Assembly (NCBI GenBank): GCA_031308135.1 | Contig: JAHLJT010003656.1 | Coordinates: 72,186,984-72,250,983 of the forward strand | Source: Acheta domesticus | Lineage: Eukaryota; Arthropoda; Insecta; Orthoptera; Gryllidae | Length of the DNA: 64,000 nucleotides | Direction of reading: 5' to 3' | Shown: one piece after another, positions 46,653 through 57,531 of the stretch | Layout: each line of letters begins with the position of its first letter | Position numbering within the stretch: position 1 is the stretch's first letter | The notes under the pieces: model-generated | The model's database searches: none | What the model saw: the letters and a program-made list of their open reading frames with translations, nothing else | Told to the model about the DNA's origin: nothing | Made by a program: the position numbers and the translations under genes

Positions 46653-47590
46653 GCTATTTGTCCCACAAGTGTAGTGCATGTTTTCCCCTCGGGATGTGGC
46701 GACAGTTTTCCCCCGCTGGATGGCAAGATCCGGCGCCGACCTACCGTCGGCTGGCGAAGTTTTCTCCAACCAGGTGTCTCCCACCAGCGGGGCACCATCT
46801 CAGTCCGAAGAAGCTCTAATAGTCTAGTCAAATGGTAGAAAATAAGGGAAAGTTTTGGTGTAGTTTTGATTTTTGGATCCTACATGTTTTTGGGGTCACT
46901 GAACACAATCCCATTTTCACAATTTTCTTCATAAAAACACGAAAATTCACGTTGCTCTAGCGGCTAAATGGTACGTTGGAGAAAAAGTCCTTAAGACATA
47001 AAATGTAGGTAATTTTATCTTCTTTAATTTTATGTATGACCTTTATTTACGAAAAGTGGATGGTTTTCGAGTTATGTTGAAAACACTGAAAAATGTCGGA
47101 TTTTTAACGTTTTTTGCGAAAAAACCTATTTCCGGGCAAAATTTTTGTTAACAAACATGATATTCGTGTTCAGCGACCCCAAAAACATATAGAACCCAAA
47201 AATCAAAACTACACCAAAACTTTCCGCTATTTGCCATTTTTGTGCACCGTTTGACTGGACTGTAAGCTCAAGAACGGCATCCCAGCACGTGTAGTTGTGT
47301 GTATAAGTAAGGAGTGAGGATAGGGCAGGGAAGAGGAAGGAAAGATCGCGCGCGGTCCATAGTCTGTTTGATAGGGTACTGCTTCGACATTCGCCTGGTG
47401 TTGATCGGAGAAACCACGGAAGACTCCCGATGAATGCAGCCGGCCGCTAGAATTCTCCTCCACACAGCGACTGAGTTCGACCTAACAAGTGTCGAAAATC
47501 CTACCGCACCGTCGGGACACGAACCCTAATACCTCCCGGTCAGAGGCACGGCAATGACATCACTTGATGCTCTGAGTCAGGTCCATTTCA
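46653..47590 (-). mobile_element. SINE-like family 1, minus strand, split by a MITE
   Basis: The tRNA-like head is at about 47540-47587 (minus-strand GCATCAAGTGATGTCATTGC, then GGTTCGTGTCCCGACGGTG as the B box at about 47507-47525). The body runs to 47265, is broken by 46819-47262, and resumes at 46817 with AGCTTCTTCGGACTGAGATG and the GGTAGGTCGGCGCCGG block to 46653. The two sides join in the order seen in the copy at 17.7 kb. Confidence 0.65.
46819..47262. mobile_element. MITE with about 95-bp inverted repeats inside the SINE
   Basis: Left AGTCTAGTCAAATGG ... GAAAGTTTTGGTGTAGTTTT ... GGGGTCACTGAACAC pairs with right GTGTTCAGCGACCCC ... AAAACTACACCAAAACTTTC ... CCGTTTGACTGGACT. TA flanks both ends (46817-46818, 47263-47264). 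Length 444 bp, no coding frame. Confidence 0.85.
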
Positions 47591-47791
47591 AGCGGGCCAA
47601 TAGGGCGGGCCAGTAGGGCGGGCCAGTAGGGCGGGTCAGTAGGGCGGGTCAGTAGGGCGGGCCAGTAGGACGGGCCAGTAGGACGGGCCAGTAGGACGGG
47701 CCAGTAGGGCGGGCCAGTAGGGCAGACCAGTAGGGCGGGCCAGTACGGCGAGCCAGTAGGGCAAGCCAGTAGGGCGGGCCAGTAGGGCGGG
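47591..47791. repeat. 13-bp minisatellite beside a splice donor, about 15 copies
   Basis: Unit CAGTAGGGCGGGC with C/T and G/A changes. It ends within about 6 bp of the 5' splice site of the CUB/LDLa exon at 47798-48012, so on the transcript it is a C-rich array at the start of the intron. Frames through it encode PYWPALLARPTG-type repeats in every register, because 13 bp cycles through the frames. Confidence 0.95.
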
Positions 47792-47797
47792 TCGTAC

Positions 47798-48012
47798 CTG
47801 GTGCTGTTGGGGCAGTTGACAACGCCGTTGCAGACGAGGCGCGCCGGGATACAGAGGCCCGCGTCGCCGGGGCAGAGGAAGTCGCAGCCGTCGGTGCCGC
47901 TGCCGCCACCGCCCTCCGTGAGCCGCGACGTGGCCAGCGAGCCGTCGGGGTTGCGCGGCAGGTGGAACAGCTCCGTCCACACCACTTTGAAGGCCGCGCG
48001 CGCCGGCGTCAC
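47798..48012 (-). CDS. CUB/LDLa membrane protein, exon with CUB end and LDLa module
   Basis: Acceptor CGCATGCGCAG|GTG (phase 0) and donor ACCAG|GTACGA (phase 2), 215 bp. It completes the CUB domain (VTPARAAFKVVWTELFHLP, a typical last strand), then a Gly/Ser linker, then CDFLCPGDAGLCIPARLVCN and GVVNCPN, the first five Cys of an LDL-receptor class A module. The canonical DGxxDC is GVVNC here, so calcium binding is doubtful. The sixth Cys is probably in the next exon. CUB/LDLa modules bind ligands or partner receptors outside the cell. If the intron is retained, the frame runs on through the minisatellite to a stop at 47560. Confidence 0.9.
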
Positions 48013-48059
48013 CTGCGCATGCGAGTGCAGTCTTTACCGCTAGGAGCGCTGTCATTTGT

Positions 48060-48740
48060 AATATATTGGTTCCTAGAGTCTGTATCTACTATATCTACTA
48101 TAATACTATATCTACTATAATACATCATGTTACATGTACAAATAGTATAAAAGATAATAATGGAAACTCGGGCAAATCAGCATGGGCGTCACAAGCGACA
48201 AGTGATTGTGCTGCCCCTAGCGGCCTGAGGTGTACACTACAAGACAGACGTAAATGTTGCCAATAAAATACAACCGTGTGTACCATTTTTTGACATTACT
48301 TTGTAAGGTAGAGAACGGAGATATTTTATTCTTTTCTCTATGTTTATCAATATTTATTTCTCATAAAATGCACATTTTCAGATACTTCTAAAATATTTTT
48401 CATGTCATTGCAATTTTATTACCTTCGCATTAGGGAAATGATTATTTTGATTTATTAACTTTCTCAACAATGTTGGACATTACATAATACATCGGAATTG
48501 AGATTCAAGACGTATTACAAACAGTTTACACTTTGTTTTGCTTAATAAGTACACAAATAAAATTCAATTTAAATATATTATAAGAATAACACATTCATAT
48601 AAACCATCCACTATAGTATCACTATCACCATTCTCACATCCACATCCACATCCACATGGCACTCACTGGCCGTGCGCGTTTAGTTGAACGGTAATTGAGT
48701 TCAGTCTAGCTCATCTCCCAAGAACTTTCTCACAATTACA

Positions 48741-48773
<33 letters not shown>

Positions 48774-49790
48774 GTTATTATTATTATTAAAAACCGGTAA
48801 AAGGGTTTGCGATCCTTTTGCAATTTGTAATTATTACATCCATAGACGCTACAAACTCAACCCCTTCCTGCTATTTATAAATAAATTCAAAAATAATAAA
48901 AAGAACGCCTGGCAAACATTAAAAAACATTACTCTCTCTCACTTGCTTTTAAATACAGATTCTTCCCGTGCTCGCACTTTCAAATCCAGCCGAGCACTGT
49001 AGTTTACACCTCGAACCGCTGGAGAGCGCTGCTTCTGACTGTCACCAAAATATTCGAGGAGTTTCCACTATTATCTTTTATACTATTTGACATGTATATG
49101 TAAACCCCGTGGACATTGATCGTGGAGAAGATGAAAAAATGAAGAGAGACAGGAAGCTTTGAAATAGGAGGGCGAAAAAAAAAGTTTGAGGGAGGACGTT
49201 TTTGGCTGTATTTAGCGTAATTTGTTTTAAATTATTTAATTTAGTTTATCCTCTTTGATTATGTAGAGTTAACATTTACGAATTTGACAACAGTTGCGTA
49301 AGGAAAAGAACACAAGTGTTCTTATGATCCATGGCCTACTTGTAACAACGTTCGTTTCGTAGGGAGAATTATTTGAACACATGTGATAGATCACTTGGGT
49401 TATTAGAATGATTCATGACATATTATTAACAACTATAATCCATTTTGTAATAAGAATTATTAGTACACAAGTGATAAATCATTCGAATTATTAGAATAAT
49501 CCATGGCCTACTAGGCTACTTTTAGCAACTATCATCGTTTGGTAAAAATAATTTTTAGATCAAAATATTCTAATAATCTTTGGCGTAAACTTAAATTTAG
49601 AAAACCTCAGATTTTAAAGTAATCATACGCAAACTAATATAAATATTATGAAAAAATAACTTAAAAAACATAAAAAAATCTGCTATCAATCTCAGTCTGC
49701 CTCCTTAAGCAGGACGAACAGACAACATTAAGATTAGAGTACATTAGAATGTTTAAAAAGTTGTTAAAACATTTCATCGTAACGTTTATT
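48060..49790. other. Intron, AT-rich, with (ATT)n at 48739-48789
   Basis: About 17 ATT units at 48739-48789, with no R4/Dong-like sequence next to them, so this tract is an unused site of the kind those LINEs occupy elsewhere here. The rest has no coding or repeat signal that I recognise. Confidence 0.6.
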
Positions 49791-50565
49791 TATTTATTTA
49801 TTTATTTGTCAAAAAAACAGTAAAAACTGTATATGACGTGTGGGGAAAGAAATTTACCTGCGCACATTTTCTTGAGGGCCAGAAATTTTATTTAAAAAAA
49901 AATTTATTTATTAACTATTATTTATCGTCAAAAACAGTAAAAATTCTGTTACGCATGGGGAAAAGTGTAATCTGATCTGCGCACTTTTCTTGAGTTCCAG
50001 AATCACGACTCCTCTCTTTCACTTTAGGTAATTGAATTATGGATTCAGATAGCACGGTGCGTGGTTGGCATCATCTGAAAAAAGGAAAATCTCGCTTTCG
50101 AGTAATAGAAAACATTTTGTATCGACAAACGAACCATATCTTTGATTTTATATGATTTCTGAAAAATTACCTTCCCTTCCCCATCCCCACTCCTCCCATG
50201 ACAAATACAAAGAGAGCTTAACAAAACATGCGCATAGTGAAGCTTTATTTATATCGAGACGCAAAGCAAGGGGCTATTTCATCATTTGCTCAATGGATCA
50301 GGGAAATTGAACCTATATAATTTAAAGAAATAACCTATTTGTTTTCGAGCTCATTGACTCAGAAACTGAAGTGCAATAACTGTTGCAGGAATATTTACTC
50401 TTTTACAATTATAAAATTGAAGTGAATTCAATTTCATTGTTAAAACATAAACATTATTTTCCTTTTTGGATAAATATTATTTTCAAAGTTAATATTAGTA
50501 GTTTTGGGGAACATCTTGTGAACATTTTCATTGCTTCAGTAAACTCTTTGTCAATCTCAAAATAA
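49791..50565 (-). mobile_element. CR1-like LINE (family B), 3' end only
   Basis: (ATTT)n at 49791-49808 is the 3' tail on the minus strand. The terminal block (AAAAAAACAGTAAAAACTG, GACGTGTGGGGAAAG, TTCTTGAG) occurs twice, at 49810-49890 and 49920-50000. 3' UTR sequence follows (GATCAGGGAAATTG at about 50296, CTGTTGCAGG at about 50370). No protein-coding part remains. Confidence 0.6.
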
Positions 50566-52149
50566 ATAATTTTCGAGTTAAGTGGCGAAGAGAAAAACGT
50601 TAAAAAAGAATTAATTTTAGCTGTAAAAGTTTACAAGATAGTTTACATAGTAAGGATGTAGAGTAAAACACTTCATAATTGGTCGCGATGAAAAATGGTT
50701 CCGCACAATTTACAATAGTTCTCCTATAAAATACTTATTTTCGAGATGTGCCAATTTTATTGTGAACCGACGATAAGAGCAAAAATGATATTTAATTTGG
50801 GACACTATTAAATAAATTAGGTATATTTAATAACGTATAATAATTCACGTGATGTGGCGGAAGATTGGGAAACTTTCCTATCTTTCCATGTTCGATTTTT
50901 GTGTTAGTAACGGTCTTTTTATTAATTATACGGGATTATATCTCTTTCAGCTTCCCACACTTTCCCCTCAGCGTCCAGTGACAGATACGAGTATCATTCT
51001 TTCTCGATTCTGACGCTCGACGTAAGAGTATTGAAAAAGGGAGTCGTCAGGTGTCATCTGTTTATTTATTTTGAAGAATATAAACAACGTTTTTATAATC
51101 ATTGAATTACAAAAAAATATTTCATTGACAAAAGTCAGATTAATAGGCTGACAGGTTCATTTGAACACTCATTCGTAATATTCGATTTTTATATTTGAAC
51201 GTTCTCGTGTTCGATTACATAATTACCCAAAAACGTAAAATAATGTAATGCATTTGAGAGTAAAAATATTTTTTTTACTCGCACAAAATAATGCAAATTT
51301 TTTGCAGCAACTTACTTTCCGTTATCTACGAATCTTCACACTATGAAGCAATTTTTTATTAAGTTGTTTTTTCTCAGAAGTTTTCCTTCTCGTTTTACTG
51401 CTGCTTGGTTCCTTTTTAAACGATCGTATGAAACTTATTTTGTGTCGAAACCCCTAGCTGTGGAGCCTGACAAATTCTATTGTGTTATTCTTTACCTCCT
51501 CTCCGTCTTTCCTCGTTGTCTTCAATCTCCACTAGCTGTCCGTCTTTTCCCCTCAGCATTCAGTGTCAGATTTCATTCTTTTTCGATTGCGGCCGGCGTT
51601 CTACCTAAGCTCATTGTAAACGATGTTCCTATAGAGTCGTCAGGTGTGACCAAGTATGACAAATGGGACAGGAGGATTTGAGTGCGAGTTGGAAGAAAAG
51701 TGAAAACGTTTTTTTTTTCTTTTGATGCATTCAACTTCAGGTGTGGAGACACCATTTGGTCTCTTCCTCTGTCAAAGAAAGAGTGACTTTTCTTTTATTG
51801 GGATGACTTAATATTTGAGATTTAGGTCTTCAAACAGAAGTCTTTCCGTTGAACATATAGGCAATTTAAATGGAGAACTGTACAAACTATTACGTACAAA
51901 TGCAATTGTTCACATCTTCCAGTACATAGATGATTTTCATTAAGCATTTACTCGAATATTGGATTATCAATATTTAAAATTAATTCATTTGACAATTAGG
52001 TATTTTAGTAAAATTCTCGATAATATTGAAACATTTCACAAATGTGAAGGATTTATATTTTTTCTTCCTTTTTTGCTTAATTCGATTCCTTTTTTGCCAT
52101 ATGCCATATAAAGTTGAATCTCTCATTCCTTTTTTAGGTAACATACGTA
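50566..52149. other. Intron, nothing recognised
   Basis: AT-rich intronic DNA. A plus-strand frame of 112 codons at 51343-51681 is Phe/Leu-rich with no domain and is not credible as an exon. Confidence 0.35.
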
Positions 52150-52470
52150 TATCTGAGGCGCACCCAGGAATGTTTAATGCGTGCGTGCGTGTGTGTGCGT
52201 GTGTGTGTGTGTGTATGGGGGTACAGGTAAAGTGTCCAGAGAACTTGATGTTTTCTTAAAAATAATTTTTCATTCATGCTGAATAAAAAATGTAATTTTA
52301 TTTGTTGACTGTTTGTATTTTTAATATAACCGTAAGTCCATAACAATAGATATATTGATTGACTTTCATGAGTAAAGAAAGTTAAGTTATATTTTTGAAT
52401 ATGAATCATTGACTTTAGGAGGGGGTGAAACCCCATGAGCTCCCCCCCCCCTTGAGTGCGCCGCTGATGT
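52150..52470. mobile_element. Small inverted-repeat element, C-rich end
   Basis: Left end ATCTGAGGCGCACCCAGGA and right end TTGAGTGCGCCGCTGATGT are imperfect inverted partners. A (GT)n run lies near the left end and a run of C near the right. It resembles in style the element at 32499-32750. Confidence 0.4.
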
Positions 52471-54700
52471 ATATCATTTCTCGAATGCATTTTTACTATT
52501 TGTTCGCGCGATGTGAAATTTTTCAAGGTCCAAGAAAGCCGCGAACAGATAACCGTACGTAGTAGGCTGCAAGGCTTTATGGATTATGTGACATTTGTTT
52601 TGTTTAGAAATAATGGCATATCGCCGTCGTTGTATCGAATCGCACGAAGAGCCGCGATGATTTATCGAATATCGGTGGCGCGCTTGCGTATCCAACGCGC
52701 GATTTATCGAATATCGAGAATTGCCACGGGCGTGTAATCAGTGTGCCGTGGCGCTTCTGTTTAGAAGCCGTCAATTTTACAGATTACCTGTTGTAACAGA
52801 ATATCCGACTTGTTTGAAGCGGTACACACCGCGGTGTCTCCCTAGCACGGATTTCTATAACCATCAGCATGTATTATCTGCATGGTCTGTGAATCACTCG
52901 GATACGTTGTCATGTCAACGAACAAAAAGCAGTGAAACGGAGAGAGATCTCTCTCGGTGTGATGAAACACCCGCAGATATCGTTTTCCTGTGAGATGGAG
53001 GAGGTACCAGTGACGGCATATGAGGTTTTGTTGCAATGTTAGCTAACAGGTTGTAAATAAATTATGATTTGTTCAGAGACTCTTTTTGAACATCTTGTTC
53101 TTTTAGGAAAATTTGTGAAATTTTATCGTTAATCTTCCAAGCACTTTTTTATCATGAATCACTCCATCTATATTAGTATGATATGTCATGAAGTAAAATC
53201 TATATTACACTCGTATACAACACGGCTACTGGGCATTTTCAATTCATTTGAATCACTCTCTTCGTTTGTCCAGAATGAAATCGCTCTACAATACAATTTA
53301 ACATGCCCTAACTATACAAAATGTGCAAATTCAGTAATGCACAATGCTCAGGAACGAAGGAAATTTTAATGAGACAAAAATCCCTCTCACTACGCAGATT
53401 AAGAACTAAAATACAGTTTGAAAAACGATTTAAGAACGTAATTGGCGCTATCCATCGTCCCCGGCATTGCTTAGTTGACAACTAATCCATTTGTTCCAAG
53501 GAATGTGGTATTTTGATTTCGAGATATTAAAAAGCTCATTTCGGATTCATTTACCCAAAGGTGCTATTTGGCCGAGTTAAATATTTTATTGCCATTCTGT
53601 TTAACTGCCAATGTAATATTCACGTTGCAAAGTTTTTCAGTTCGTTTCTGATTATTTACGCATCTCGCTTGGCCTGTTATTGGTCAATTAGTGGTTCATC
53701 ATTTGGGGTGGCATTGGACATGAATATGAAATACCGTTTTACTCTTCCAACGATTCTGCCTTTTTTTGGCACATCTCGTTTTGAAAGCTTCTTTTGGATC
53801 TAGTGGGCTCGTGATCAGAGAAGTTTAAATGAAACGTATATGTGCTTAGAATCTAGTGAAAAACATAAAAGAATCACTGGTCGAATCGGGAGTGAAAGAT
53901 TCAGAAAAAGGGGTTGAAGAGGAAGGAGTGGAAATGACTGGTGAAGAGGGGGCTGTTAACTCAAAAGGTTAACCTTCGCTTCAGTGGAGCCATTCCGCTT
54001 GGGCCGAGATATGGCTCCAGTTAAGAAAAAATTAACCCTTTTCGTTAACACATTCTTGCCCTAAATATTTAATATATTAGTATTATTAATTAAGAGCTTA
54101 ATAGTGACGAGTCTCAGACCATACGATATTTTCTTCCGCTTAGATGTATATCCAGAGTTAAAACATTTGAAGCGCTCATTAGAACAAGGGACAATCCCAT
54201 GTATTTATGAAATTGAGTTATTAGCATTAAATGCAATTTAAAATATTATTTTTTTAGTGTAATGTGTTAGTTAAATCTAGAATGGACTTCCTTATATGCA
54301 AGAATACTAGCTTTAAAAGTTTAAAAATATACCGAATTATATTACGAAAGTTCTGTATTATGAAAATAATATTTGTGGCGCCCCCAATATCTCAGAAGTA
54401 GGTCCATGTGGGAAAGCCCCTTGTTTTAACCAGCAATTCATACAGGAGTTAAAACATTTTAATCACAAATCGTCATGCTAATTAGCATGCCTCGTAACTC
54501 CAGATTGGACAGTTTTGCATCGGAAAGAATAAACATAGCCAGGAAGCATAATTTTAGTTTCCTTTCTCATTGAACTTATAAATACTGAGAAGAGGCTCAA
54601 TTCGTTATTTACTTTTCTTTATTACTATTCTTTCATAATTATATTTCATCATAAAGCAAACAGAAAATAGAGGAGGGAAGTTGGAGTGACGAGGTTTGCT
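52471..54700. other. Intron, nothing recognised
   Basis: The block GATTTATCGAATATCG occurs twice (about 52658 and 52700) in a GC-richer patch, without further meaning that I can support. The rest is AT-rich. Confidence 0.35.
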
Positions 54701-54772
54701 AATTACCATGACGAAATATATTCCACACAAATATTATTATGGAAAAAGAGGCGGTGAAGCGCAAGTACTCAC

Positions 54773-54994
54773 GGCGGCGGTGAAGTGCACGAGCACGGCC
54801 GGGTCGGGCCCCAGGTCGGCGGCGGACAGCACGGGCAGCTCGCGCAGGGCGCTGACGTTGGCGCCGCACACGGCGACGAGCGGCGCGGCGCGCGACGGCA
54901 GCCGCACCTCCAGCCGGCCCTCCTCGCACACGCGCGACGCGAAGCGCAGCTTGTCGAAGTGCAGCCACAGGTCGCGCTGCGGCGACACCCGGAT
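54773..54994 (-). CDS. CUB/LDLa membrane protein, CUB-domain exon
   Basis: Acceptor GTGGCACAG|ATC and donor GCCGCC|GTGAGTAC, 222 bp (74 codons), phase 0 at both ends. It encodes most of a CUB domain: LWLHFDKLRFASRVCEEGRL, then LEVRLPSRAAPLVAVCGANV and LGPDPAVLVHFTAA, joining to VTPARAAFKVVWTEL in the next exon. The two Cys are spaced as the second disulfide pair of CUB folds. The exon is GC-rich with CpG, unlike the AT-rich introns. The start of the domain, the signal peptide and any earlier CUB repeat lie upstream beyond 64000. Extracellular protein-interaction module by family knowledge. Confidence 0.85.
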
Positions 54995-55407
54995 CTGTGC
55001 CACGGACAGACGGGCGGTTAGCACAACACGCAACGGGACAACACACACACACACACATACACACACAACACTAAAACAACAAGCCCCCCCAAAAAAATCC
55101 CATTAAGTGCCATGGTCCCCAATTGGGGATCTCACACCTTTTTCCTTGTTTCTTGACATTGTGTAGTATAATTGCGTATCTTATTTCATAAATAGATGTA
55201 AACACCCTAAACGAAACATACAAGCAATTTTTTTTTTCATTCCTGAATGACAGATGTCGATTTAGCCGTGATCGCTAAGCCATTGTATACTCCTAGCCAA
55301 GATGTACATATATGTTGGGTCGCTTCGAATCCTCATCTAAAACCTGCTATATGCCTGCGGTTATTTTATATCTATCATTAATCATATATTATATTCAAAT
55401 TATATTC

Positions 55408-55640
55408 GCCGATCCCCGGTGGCCGAGATCGCTAAAGCAGTGGTGTCGGAGCGATCTCGGACCGAAGGGTCGCGGGTTCGAGTGTCGCCTCAGGCATGGT
55501 TGTGTTTGTGTTCGTCATTTCACTCCCTATCATCACCATATCATGTCATCTTCACAGTTTTCATAATATTAATCCCAATAGTGGCCGCTAATGACCTATA
55601 TGTTGATGCGACCTTAAATTTAAAAAACGAAAAAATTAAA
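55408..55640 (+). mobile_element. tRNA-derived SINE (family 2)
   Basis: The head CCCCGGTGGCCGAGATCGCT has a Pol III A box (TGGCCGAGATC, 55420-55430), and GGTTCGAGTGTCGCC at 55475-55489 is a B box at tRNA-like spacing. A body of about 130 bp follows and the element ends near GCGACCTTAAATTT (about 55609-55622). It lies in DNA upstream of the CUB exon on the opposite strand. It is too rearranged in the 3' part of the head to be a working tRNA gene. Confidence 0.75.
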
Positions 55641-56500
55641 ATTGCTGAACTAAAACACCCGGATCTGCGCAACAAAGTTCAATACCTTCGACCAAGACTC
55701 AACTGGAAAATATACGCAACACTAAAACAATTAGTGGAGCTAAAACAGCACGTACTTTGTCTCCCGTATTTTCAAGCAAAATTACGCGAAAAGTACTCAA
55801 ATTTTTGAAAAAGTGTACATGACATTATTTCAAAATCTATCATTAAGGAGCAGATATCATTAAGGGGAAAAATCTATATATTTAATATTTTAGTTGTAAG
55901 AAGACGCCGAAACAAATGTGACCTTTCGCAATTTTCAAAAAATCAGGGTTTTTAATGAACCTGAGACCTATACCATTCTCTTAGACGTCCTTCATAATAT
56001 CCAACAAAAAATTTAATCCAGATCGTTGGAGCAATTTGTTTGAAAACTTGGAAAATGCCCCAGGGGCTTCATGTAACCCCCTAAAATTAAAATATCGGTT
56101 TCAAATTCAAGGGTCCGCGACATCAGCCAGATCGATTCGGGAATATCAATTTTGAAGAAAATCGGGTGAAAGATTTAGCAGCTAGCATTGTTCACAGACG
56201 ATCACACTGACGGACAGACAGACAGACGTTTGGCCGTCATTCGATTTTTCGGTGTCAAGGGTGAAACATGGTTTATAGTTACAGCATGTTTTAGAAGATT
56301 TTTTTCTAAATTTAACAACTGAATTTATTAACTTTTTCTGCCGCAAATTCGGCTTTTTTTGCGCAGCGTTACATAACTTTCTTTCTACTGCGTAAGCGGT
56401 AACGAGAAAGTAACAAGCAAAAATAAAAATAGCTCAACTGAAATACTTGGATCTTCCCACCACACAGTACAATACCTTCGACAAAAGATTATAAAAAAAC
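55625..56500 (+). repeat. Dispersed repeat with internal duplication
   Basis: AAATTGCTGAACTAAAACAC plus CAATACCTTCGACCAAG (55636-55700) recurs diverged as AAATAGCTCAACTGAAATAC plus CAATACCTTCGACAAAAG (56426-56486). Between them, 56040-56390 matches the repeat at 22.5-22.8 kb. A (CAGA)n-like run is at 56213. Class unknown; no coding frame. Confidence 0.45.
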
Positions 56501-56984
56501 AAAACAAAACAAACAAACAAACAAACGTAACACTAAAATAAGAAGTAACAATTAAAATATGAATCGAATTTTTACGTACTGTCATTAACAATTCTGTTTA
56601 TTGATTCCGGGCGCCTCAAATGCTAAGATCATTAGTTCCTTTAGTGTAGTGCATGTTTCATCGCGGGAGGTGGGAGTAATCCCCCGAAATCGAGGTCGCT
56701 TGCCTTTTCCTATCACACCAACGTCACAAACGGAACCTCCATGAGATTCATGCTCACATTTAGCTTAGGATAAAGCGGTTTTCAACTGCGTTGTAATGCG
56801 AGCTCCAATAATTCTAAAAATTCCAAATAACAACATATTAATATGCTTGTCATTGAAAGAAAATCGATTTTCCTTATGATGGGCGCCTTAAAACATGAAC
56901 GTTGTGTACTGTGTTTTAACAAATTTGAAGAATTTTGTAAGAATTTGTTGATAACCTAGTACAGGATTCAATATGATATAATTA

Positions 56985-57527
56985 TACAGGTTGTCCGGGG
57001 AGGAAACGTCGAAACTTCGAAAATAAGCTCTTAAGACAATTCTAAGCATATTTTGTCTAATAAACTACATGGATATTCTGAATGGTTGAGCCGCAATAAG
57101 CACTCAAAAGTTGGTTTGGAAAAATGATTTCTAGGCAAAAATTTGCATAATGGAAACATAGAAACACTCAGAAACATGTGAATTCTTTATTATTTACAAA
57201 AGAAATGAATATATTTGCTCAGACTGAAAAATTGAGCGAGAAATAAAAAAAGCAGTCGAATTGTGTAAATTGCGTGCTTTTTTATTTCTCGCTTAATTTT
57301 TCAGTCTGAGCAAATATATTCATTTCTTTTGTAAATAATACACAATTTACATGTTTCTGGAGTACTTCCATAATGCAAATTTTTGCCTAGAAATAATTTT
57401 TTCAAATCAAGTTTTGAGTGCTTATTACGGTTCAACCACTCGGAATATCTACGTTGTTTATCAGACAAAATATGCTTAGAATTGTCTTAAGAGCTTATTT
57501 TCGAAGTTACTCCCCGGACACCCTATA
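56985..57527. mobile_element. Long fold-back MITE, about 240-bp arms
   Basis: The ends CAGGTTGTCCGGGG and CCCCGGACACCCTA are inverted partners next to TA dinucleotides. The arms stay complementary for about 240 bp (for example TTAAGACAATTCTAAGCATA / TATGCTTAGAATTGTCTTAA, and TATTTGCTCAGACTGAAAAA / TTTTTCAGTCTGAGCAAATA), with a loop of about 40 bp near 57250. Such a perfect fold-back can form a long RNA hairpin if transcribed. No coding capacity. Confidence 0.9.
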
Positions 57528-57531
57528 TATA

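Noticed and set aside
47560..48055. PYWPALLARPTG repeat protein as a gene of its own
   Set aside because: The repeat peptide comes from the minisatellite after the splice donor; without intron retention it is not translated.
48739..48789. A possible fifth R4/Dong-like insertion at the ATT tract
   Set aside because: No LINE sequence lies on either side; it is only a microsatellite.
52655..52720. A promoter with DREF-like TATCGA motifs
   Set aside because: The GATTTATCGAATATCG pair is suggestive, but there is no TATCGATA match, TATA or initiator context, or gene start nearby.
55411..55485. A functional tRNA gene
   Set aside because: The A and B boxes are present, but the arms do not give a convincing cloverleaf and a SINE body follows directly.
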